Assembly: GCA_002315235.1 (NCBI GenBank)
Contig: DCGK01000020.1
Coordinates: 1-5,989 of the forward strand
Source of the DNA: Ruminococcus sp. UBA1780
Lineage (GTDB): Bacteria > Bacillota > Clostridia > Oscillospirales > Ruminococcaceae
DNA length: 5,989 nucleotides
Direction of reading: 5' to 3'
Shown here piece by piece: positions 5,505 through 5,989 of this stretch (within the stretch, counting starts at the first letter, position 1; each line of letters opens with the position of its first letter). A program made the position numbers and the translations under genes. The notes beneath the pieces are model-generated. The model was not told the origin of the DNA. It searched no databases and saw nothing but the letters and a program-made list of their open reading frames with translations.

Positions 5505-5989
5505 TTAAAGCTGTGGGCCAGCTGCTACGAGAGCCTTACCAGCTTCGTTTGTTGTGTACTTAACAAAGTTCTTGTTGAAACGAGCTGCAAGGTCCTTTGC
5601 CTTCTCTTCCCACTCAGATGCATTTGCATATGTGTCGCGTGGGTCAAGGATTGTAGGATCAACGCCAGGAAGCTCGGTAGGAACTTCGAAGTTGAACATC
5701 GGAATCGTCTTTGTAGGAGCGCTGTTGATATCTCCGTTAAGGATGGCATCGATAATTCCACGGGTATCCTTAATTGTGATACGCTTTCCTGTTCCGTTCC
5801 ATCCGGTATTTACTAAGTAAGCCTTAGCTCCGGACTTCTGCATCTTCTTTACCAATTCCTCTGCATACTTTGTAGGATGAAGCTCTAAGAAAGCCTGTCC
5901 GAAACATGCTGAGAATGTAGGTGTCGGCTCAGTAATTCCACGCTCTGTACCTGCAAGCTTTGCTGTAAAGCCTGAAAGGAAGTAGTACT
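5505..5989 (-). CDS. pckA: Phosphoenolpyruvate carboxykinase (ATP), C-terminal part
   Basis: The last 160 residues of the ATP-type enzyme, about 30% of a protein of about 540; the frame is open to the right edge, so the start is outside the window, and the TTG at 5855 is an internal Leu. The enzyme interconverts oxaloacetate plus ATP with PEP, CO2 and ADP in the cytoplasm. Seen in the sequence: YYFLSGFTAKLAGTERG at the edge, ITEPTPTFSACFGQAF, LHPTKYAEELVKKM, VNTGWNGTGKRI, IKDTRGIIDAIL, PTELPGVDPTILDPRDTYA and the end AAGPQL, all close to the E. coli-type enzyme and not to the GTP form. The two conserved blocks around GTERG and GTGKR are part of the nucleotide-binding side. In fermenting gut Firmicutes this enzyme usually works in the carboxylating direction toward oxaloacetate and succinate; that direction is inferred here. 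Codon use is strongly biased, fitting high expression. Its own terminator follows. Confidence 0.96.
   Translation of the reverse strand, partial: YYFLSGFTAKLAGTERGITEPTPTFSACFGQAFLELHPTKYAEELVKKMQKSGAKAYLVNTGWNGTGKRITIKDTRGIIDAILNGDINSAPTKTIPMFNFEVPTELPGVDPTILDPRDTYANASEWEEKAKDLAARFNKNFVKYTTNEAGKALVAAGPQL

Noticed and set aside
5182..5508. A 108-codon plus-strand frame over the end of the GGDEF-EAL gene
   Set aside because: It runs through two intrinsic terminators and overlaps the end of a clear gene in another frame.

Overview
The window looks like a chromosomal stretch from a low-to-mid GC Firmicute, most likely a gut or rumen Clostridia member close to Ruminococcus. The grounds are A/T-rich intergenic regions, sigma-A-type promoters, AAGGAG ribosome binding sites, compact intrinsic terminators and the types of protein encoded. 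This placement is an inference from general features; no marker gene is present. I see no mobile element, CRISPR array, tRNA or rRNA.

Layout from left to right. (1) 1-519, plus strand: the C-terminal part of a CPA2-type Na+(K+)/H+ antiporter, running in from the left edge. (2) 520-666: a short gap with a hairpin between two convergent genes. (3) 667-1386, minus: a YgjP-like (DUF45) zinc metallopeptidase with its own promoter. (4) 1387-1532: that promoter, placed directly beside a 20-bp perfect, bidirectional terminator. (5) 1533-3200, minus: a complete SulP anion transporter with a C-terminal STAS domain. (6) 3201-3551: a 350-base divergent intergenic region with a consensus promoter on each strand and an unexplained repeat-bearing segment between them. 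(7) 3639-5321 (possible upstream start 3552), plus: a four-helix membrane GGDEF-EAL protein for cyclic-di-GMP turnover. (8) 5322-5504: two strong terminators between convergent genes. (9) 5505-5989, minus: the C-terminal 160 residues of ATP-dependent PEP carboxykinase, running out at the right edge.

Every complete gene appears to be its own transcription unit, with a promoter and a terminator that can be pointed to, so there is no operon-based functional link. The gene set is mainly housekeeping: ion/pH homeostasis, anion uptake, second-messenger turnover and C3/C4 carbon flux. I found no convincing new multi-gene system. The points most worth checking are the start codon of the GGDEF-EAL gene (a TTG with a strong ribosome binding site 87 bases inside the longest frame), the structured segment at about 3318-3430, and whether the SulP protein carries bicarbonate for the carboxylating reaction of PEP carboxykinase.
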